From Lycium barbarum (lineage: Eukaryota; Streptophyta; Magnoliopsida; Solanales; Solanaceae), in the NCBI RefSeq assembly GCF_019175385.1, contig NC_083345.1, positions 13,664,027-13,728,026 on the forward strand: a DNA stretch of 64,000 bases, given 5' to 3'. The position numbers were made by a program, and so were the translations under genes. The notes under the pieces were generated by a model. It saw only the letters and a program-made list of their open reading frames with translations, searched no databases and was not told the origin of the DNA. Position 1 is the first letter of the stretch. Every line of letters starts with the position of its first letter. Shown in pieces: positions 59,041 through 64,000 of the stretch.

Positions 59041-59748
59041 CAATCAAACTAGTAAATCTGCTGATACTGTGAATGTGACACGTAATGAAACAAGCGAGCC
59101 CATAGTAAATGCCGAATCAGACTCTGAAGAATATGAAGAGGACATGCAACCTGAAGAGTTAACTAAGGATTTTGAACATTTTGAGAATAAACCAAAACCA
59201 AATTTGGATGAAACAGATATCTTAAACTTGGGAGATTCAGAAACCGTGAGGGAAACAAGAATTAGCGTCCATTTAACTCCATCACAAAGGGAAGAATGGA
59301 TCAACTTTTTGAGATAAAATATAGACGTGTTTGCATGGTCTTATGATGATATGCCGGGTCTGAGCACAGAAATTGTTTCGCATAAGCTGCCTATTGATCC
59401 ATCTTATCCTTCGGTGAAACCAAAGAAGAGAAACATTAAACCGGATTTGAGTTTAAAAATCAAAGAAGAAGTTTCCAAGCAATTTGATGCAAAGGTTATT
59501 CGAGCTGCAAGGTGGAGAATGCATTCTTTCCTCTGAACATTCGAGCTGCAAAGGACATTGTTTCCAGCGAATGCATTTGGTGGAGAATGTTCTTTGATGG
59601 GGCTGCAAACTCCAAAAGAGTCGGCGTTGGAGCGGTTTTAATTTCGGAATCAGGCCAGCATTATCCAATTTCAGCAAAGCTCAGGTTTTCGTGCACCAAC
59701 AATATGGCAAAATATGAAGCTTGTATTCTTGGACTCAGAATGGCCGTT
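59041..59748 (+). pseudogene. Ogre/Tat RT start and RNase H remnant
   Basis: An acidic segment (SDSEEYEEDMQPEEL) leads into the RT entry (FAWSYDDMPGLSTEIVSHKL, VKPKKRNI) with one TAA at 59315. At about 59510-59560 the sequence jumps to RNase H (WRMFFDGAANSKRVGVGAVL, CTNNMAKYEACILGLRMAV). The RT palm with its catalytic aspartates is deleted. Repeats TTCGAGCTGCAA (59500 and 59544) and GGTGGAGAATG (59512 and 59579) frame the joint. The element ends near 59748; integrase and the 3' LTR are absent. Confidence 0.88.
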
Positions 59749-60130
59749 GTCGCAATAGTGATCGCTCCCTAACCGAGGTGCGCCTGATTGTCCAAGTCTT
59801 CCTAAAGTACTTCAAACAAATGCTTCTGATTTGTTTGATCCCGAAAAAGACCAAATTAATCTACATTTGGCCATTATGAATATGAAAAATCGTACATCTA
59901 AGATTTATAAGATCAAGTTAGTTTTCCCTTCATGATTTTATGCGGAGAAGGGGTGTTTCTCGTAAAACTGATCCTCACTTGTGATGTTGTTGCTAGATTT
60001 TTGTGATTGACAATTGTTGTCTTTAATTTTGTTTTCTTTATTGCTGGCTACTTGATGTATGTCGACATTGACACAATGCAGTCTCACATCAAATATTCGT
60101 AGAGTAAAAAATAAATATAATAAAGAAGAC
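59749..60130. other. Unassigned sequence after the truncated element
   Basis: Short stretch 59790-59930 has coding-like composition but no recognisable family; the rest is AT-rich. Confidence 0.4.
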
Positions 60131-60133
60131 AAC

Positions 60134-60345
60134 TGATCCAAAAGAAGGCCCCTAAATCAATAAATAACATATAAAACATAAATATCAATCTATTTTTAGT
60201 ATATTGACAAAAAGTAAGGCCCATGATTGGAAAGTGTGTGCCATTTTGCTTCGGCGGTGTCTGCTGCCCGGTGTTACATCATTCCCAACCCACCTACCAT
60301 TCTACAGACCTTCCCCTCTTTGAACCCTTTTACCACCAACTCTTC
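60134..60345 (+). repeat. Duplicated block, copy 1
   Basis: GATCCAAAAGAAGGC...TTTGAACCCTTTTACCAC. Matches 60600-60815 with few differences. Includes GTGTGTGCCATTTTGCTTCG and CCTACCATTCTACAGACCTT. Confidence 0.9.
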
Positions 60346-60599
60346 GTTTTTAGTTTGGCCCAAAAAGAATGTCTCTTTCTATTTTTACTAAGTTATATAA
60401 TTCAAACATCTTATATGACAAGTTTAGGACCAAAAGATTCAAATGATTTTTTGCTACTTTAAAGGGGTGACTTTTGTGTAAAGCCTCTAAAGCCCATGCT
60501 TTAGGCCTCTCATATTTAGGTGCCCATTTTTCATCGATATAATTTTTTATTCAGTTATTTGAATACTTTTTGTCATTAAATAGAAATAGTTACCTAACC

Positions 60600-60815
60600 G
60601 ATCCAAAAGAAGGCCTCTAAATCAATAAGTAACATATAAAACATAAATATCAATCAATTTTAGTATATTGACAAAAAGTAAGGCCCATCTCTGGAAAGTG
60701 TGTGCCGTTTTGCTTCGGCGGTGTCTTCTGCCGGATGTTACATTATTCCCAACCCACCTACCATTCTACAGACCTTCCCCTATTTGAACCCTTTTAACCT
60801 AAACCCTTTTACCAC
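60600..60815 (+). repeat. Duplicated block, copy 2
   Basis: Second copy, 466 bp downstream of the first, ending 20 bp before the start of the 39-bp-repeat pseudogene. May be the promoter of that gene; copy 1 would be a duplicate without the gene. Confidence 0.9.
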
Positions 60816-60834
60816 CTACTCTTCAGACCTGAGA

Positions 60835-61551
60835 ATGAGAAATGGAGACGGTAAGGACTAGGTTATAAATGCAGAAGTTGAATCTGATGGTAAGGACCAG
60901 GTTAAAAATGCTGAAGTTGAATCTGATGGTAAGGACCAGGTTAAAAATGCAGAAGTTGATTCTGATGGTAAGGACTAGGTTAAAAATGAAGAAGTTGATT
61001 CTAATTGTAAGGACCGGGTTAAAAATGAAGAAGTTGATTCTGATGGTAAGGACCAGGTTAAAAATGAAGAAGTTGATTCTGATGGTAAGGAGGAGAGGGA
61101 TAGAAAAAAAGGTGGTGAATCTGACGATAAAACAAATAGAGAAATTACAAAGGCAGGTGCAACTATTCTTGGTTTTTTTTTCCTACTTCTATACTCGCGT
61201 CGTGCCTTACCTCGTAGATCCCCACTGCGGATTTGGGTGAGGAATTCCTCAAATGGAATAAAGCTGAAGTGTTAAAAAAGGAAAAGAATCAAAGACAAGA
61301 GCTAGTGCTTGCTTTGAAAGAATTTGGAGGAAGAATTAGAGTTAATCCGACAGCGGCAACCCACTATTTTTTGGAGATTTCCCATGTGGGGTGTCGTTCC
61401 CAAACCGAACAGATAAGATGATAAATCTCAACTTGTACCAGCTGAAGCTACACCTGAAGAACAGGTAAAAGAAACTCTCAAAAAAATTACAGTAGACGCA
61501 GTGAAGGAGGCTGCGAAGGGTGCTGTCAAGATCTGGGTTAAAAACGTTTGA
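60835..61551 (+). pseudogene. Decayed gene with six 39-bp coding repeats
   Basis: ATG at 60835 in the same frame as six 39-bp units (60868-61101) encoding AEVESDGKDQVKN-type peptides. Two units have TAG for the CAG codon, so the frame is broken. Downstream are segments with protein-like composition: EEFLKWNKAEVLKKEKNQRQ (about 61240) and PAEATPEEQVKETLKKITVD...AKGAVKIWVKNV ending at TGA 61549-61551. These segments are in different frames separated by intron-like DNA, suggesting a multi-exon gene. No family recognised; the charged helical tail is LEA-like at most. Unknown function. Confidence 0.5.
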
Positions 61552-62880
61552 TATTATTTGACTTGGCCTATTTTCTAATGAGGTTGTGGGATTTTACCAT
61601 AGGAGTAACCTGCTCTTGTCTTTATGTTGTTTGGATCCTAACGTTTCAGTCTTTTAATTTAAATTTATTCTGATATAGGTTTGTCTTAATAATAAAAAAT
61701 AAAACTTGCGGGTGACGTGGCATGATGACTAATTAAAAGAGGACATGTGGCTTTTGAGTGCAAAATAATAATTTAAAAATAAATATAAAGGAAAAAAAAC
61801 AATTTTAGCAACAAAAAAAACTATTTTCTAAACCCCGACCCCACCTGCCCCACCCCTCCTTCCCCCTTCCTTCACAGGGCCTCTGGCTAGAGCACCTTCC
61901 ACTACCATCCACCAGACCCACCATTACAACACTAATTTTGGAAAACCATACAAGAATATGAAAGAATAAAATAGGAAAAATTGAAAGAAACGATTTATCT
62001 TTGTCGGAATCTCGCCGGCAAATCACTATTCAAACACTTTGAAGATTGGTGTAGAAACTCATATTTAGAATTCAATTTTGTTGGCTAATTTGTAATTGAA
62101 ATGAACGGTAGTCGTGTATTTGTGCTGAAATTCTCTATTGCAATATTTTTGTCATTTTAGATTGAAGAGTGTTCATATAAAAATTAGAAGACTCCATTAA
62201 TGTTCATTTGAAGCTTTGTACAAAAAAAATTCAGAACTCTTGCTATCAATTTATTATAGAGCTTGACTTTAGAATTGAAATTGTTTGGCTTGAAATTGAA
62301 ATTATGCCGGAAAAACTTGTTCGGTGGTGGCATTGCGATGGCGAGGTGATGGTTTATGGTGGAGGAAGTGTTGGAAGGAAAGAGAAGGAAGAAGAAGACA
62401 TTATTTTTTTTTTTGTAAAATTAAGCCATTCAGGCGCCTGTTTTGTGTGAAGATCACACAATTTGACAACTCAGCGAAAAATGTCTAAATAACACAGTCG
62501 AACCCTACCTTAGGTGTCTAAATAAAATAAAATTTAGTTGAAGTGTTCAAGTGAAAGAACCGAACGACCACATGTGTCTATCAATGGGTTTGGCCAAACA
62601 ACAATAAAGAAATAGTTAACCCAATCAAGATCAAAATCTATCTACACATCAAGTTCTGGGAAAGACACGCTCATATCACTCCTGTCAACCTGACCAAACC
62701 CCTAGTAACATAATTTACACTCCATCTGTTCTTTATTAAAATATAGCCGATTCCATTTTACACACCACAACCCACCATCTACACAACATGACCAATTTAA
62801 TTGATTCCCTTTCACTATTAAGTAGGTTTTCATAGCTAATCTCTTATTCATCTAAACTCATGTAAATTTTATATTAAAAA
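61552..62880. other. Intergenic, probably repeat-derived
   Basis: Blocks such as GACGTGGCATGATGACTAAT at 61714 and the region 62470-62600 (ATGTCTAAATAACACAGTCG...CACATGTGTCTATCAATGGG) look like the ends of a plant interspersed element of about 0.9 kb. No transposase or gene. Confidence 0.4.
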
Positions 62881-62884
62881 AACT

Positions 62885-63030
62885 TATCACGAGTTGCAAG
62901 AGCTGCACAAGCTGCACAACAACAGTTGCAACAACTGAAAGAGAATAATGAGGAGGCTGCACCTAAGTTTGAATTTGAGATTGGGGTGAAGAACAAGATG
63001 GAGATGAAGAACAGGAAAGAGAAGGGTTGA
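62885..63030 (+). other. Coiled-coil-like coding fragment
   Basis: One frame reads SRVARAAQAAQQQLQQLKEN, NEEAAPKFEFEIGVKN and ends MEMKNRKEKG-stop. Ala/Gln/Glu heptad-like composition. No start codon or neighbours; possibly an exon remnant. Family unknown. Confidence 0.35.
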
Positions 63031-64000
63031 AATGAGAGGCCTAGACGATCAAAATGGAAATTTGAATAAAGAAAATAAAGAGTAAAAAAAGCACACTAAA
63101 AAAATCACAAAATCAAATTAATTTACCTTTTCTTTATAGGGCTAAAATCTTTCTACATACTTCAAACTTTCATTAATGGGTTGATGTTTAATTAACTTTT
63201 CAATTCTCTTTGTTCAAGTCGAGATTCTCAACTGAAAAATGTAAAAATGAAATGTAAAAATATTGAACCCAAAGAAAAGAACAATAAAGGAGAAACATGA
63301 AAAAAAGTGTTGAAAGCTCTGAGTGCCAGAAGATTGAAAGGTGTGTGTGCCTTCTCTTCTATTTTTGGATTTCTTTTTCCCATTTGTTTTTTGTCAAGTT
63401 TCACACTCTAACATGAAGTATTTGAGAAATGATTTTGTGGGTTGCTTCTATGAATGTCTAGCTAGTTTTATTTCTATTAAGTTATCTAAGCTGGTTGGAA
63501 CCTTTTTTCTTCTGTTTTTAGCTCACCTCTTGCTTTGATTTTTCTTTCGCTTTCTACCCTTATTTTCTTACAAAAAAAGTAATAGACATTGTTGTTCTTA
63601 GTGTTGTGCTAATGCCGTTATCTTTTGGTAAAAATAATCACCACTTTGAAAAGCGCTATCTGTAGTAGTAATATTTATATAATACAGTAATATTTTGATT
63701 ATGTTTATATTATTAATGGAGTTGCATTTTACCCTTATTTTTAGTAGTTTTGTTAATGGTCTCTGAAGGAAGAAAAATTACATTGGAAGTGATATGAATT
63801 TGGGATTTAGGGGTTTCGTGGATGTGATATGAAGTCTTTTTGGATTAGCTGATTAAAAGTAGTTGATAAGTACTTTTAGGAGATAAAATTAATGTTATGA
63901 ATAAGCAATTAAGTGTTTGGATAGAAATGTTTAATCTGATCATAAGCAGTATTTGATAAAAGAATGTTGAAAATACTTTTTTTTTTGGTTAAATTCATCC
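63031..64000. other. Intergenic, no gene recognised
   Basis: AT-rich, short frames only. The last 250 bp (GGATTAGCTGATTAAAAGTA...AAGCAATTAAGTGTTTGGAT) resembles the edge of a foldback MITE whose other end is outside the window. Confidence 0.4.

Overview
This is a eukaryotic, plant-type window: AT-rich, dominated by nested LTR retrotransposons and MITEs, with one intact intronless plant gene. The element families (Ogre/Tat-type Gypsy elements with giant LTRs, an Athila-like element, a short-LTR Copia element, a CTCCCTCC-type Stowaway MITE) suggest a dicot, most likely Solanaceae. The species call is an inference from repeat style; no barcode gene is present.

Positions 1-25736 are a set of nested insertions. 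A Copia element on the minus strand (5' LTR 25571-25736, gag 24567-25460, then protease, integrase and RT leaving the window at position 1) is split by three insertions: solo LTR A1 (292-8111, TSD aacgt), solo LTR A2 (9376-13631, TSD gtcac) and a full-length non-autonomous element B (14309-24269). Solo LTR A1 is itself interrupted by an inverted solo LTR of family B (4060-6755). The Copia element sits in an inverted Athila-like LTR fragment (from 25737). Families A and B are related: they share tRNA-Arg-type primer binding sites, a leader block, a hairpin near the LTR end and 3' tandem repeats. Family A behaves as the coding lineage and B as a derivative without gag-pol.

Positions 26600-40300 are gene space. 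A leucine-rich repeat extensin-like (LRX-like) gene lies at 34791-35987, surrounded by at least six MITE-type elements (26641, 29119, 30540, 33815, 36875 with a nested CACTA MITE, 38209) and a pair of 122-bp repeats at 37738-38180 that look like an snRNA-type promoter.

Positions 40380-59750 return to retrotransposons. First comes an Athila-like LTR, tRNA-Asp-type PBS and gag-like frame. A Tat integrase tail and tandem array follow (44940-47640). Next is a family-A LTR (47642-54345, itself carrying a 1.6-kb insertion), which has a polypurine tract on its left and a PBS on its right, so it is shared by two internal regions. Last is a decayed Ogre/Tat internal region (ORF1, gag, protease, G-patch, a GT-AG intron, truncated RT and RNase H).

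Positions 59750-64000 hold a duplicated 215-bp block, a decayed gene with 39-bp coding repeats, and low-complexity intergenic DNA.

The strongest unexplained signals are structured, covarying motifs in the A/B retrotransposons. One is a 10-bp hairpin with a near-invariant loop in all six LTR copies. Another is a GAACTAC...stem-loop...GATACGTAGGC motif seen seven times in 3' regions. The third is a family-matched copy of the PBS core inside each LTR. None has been tested computationally here.
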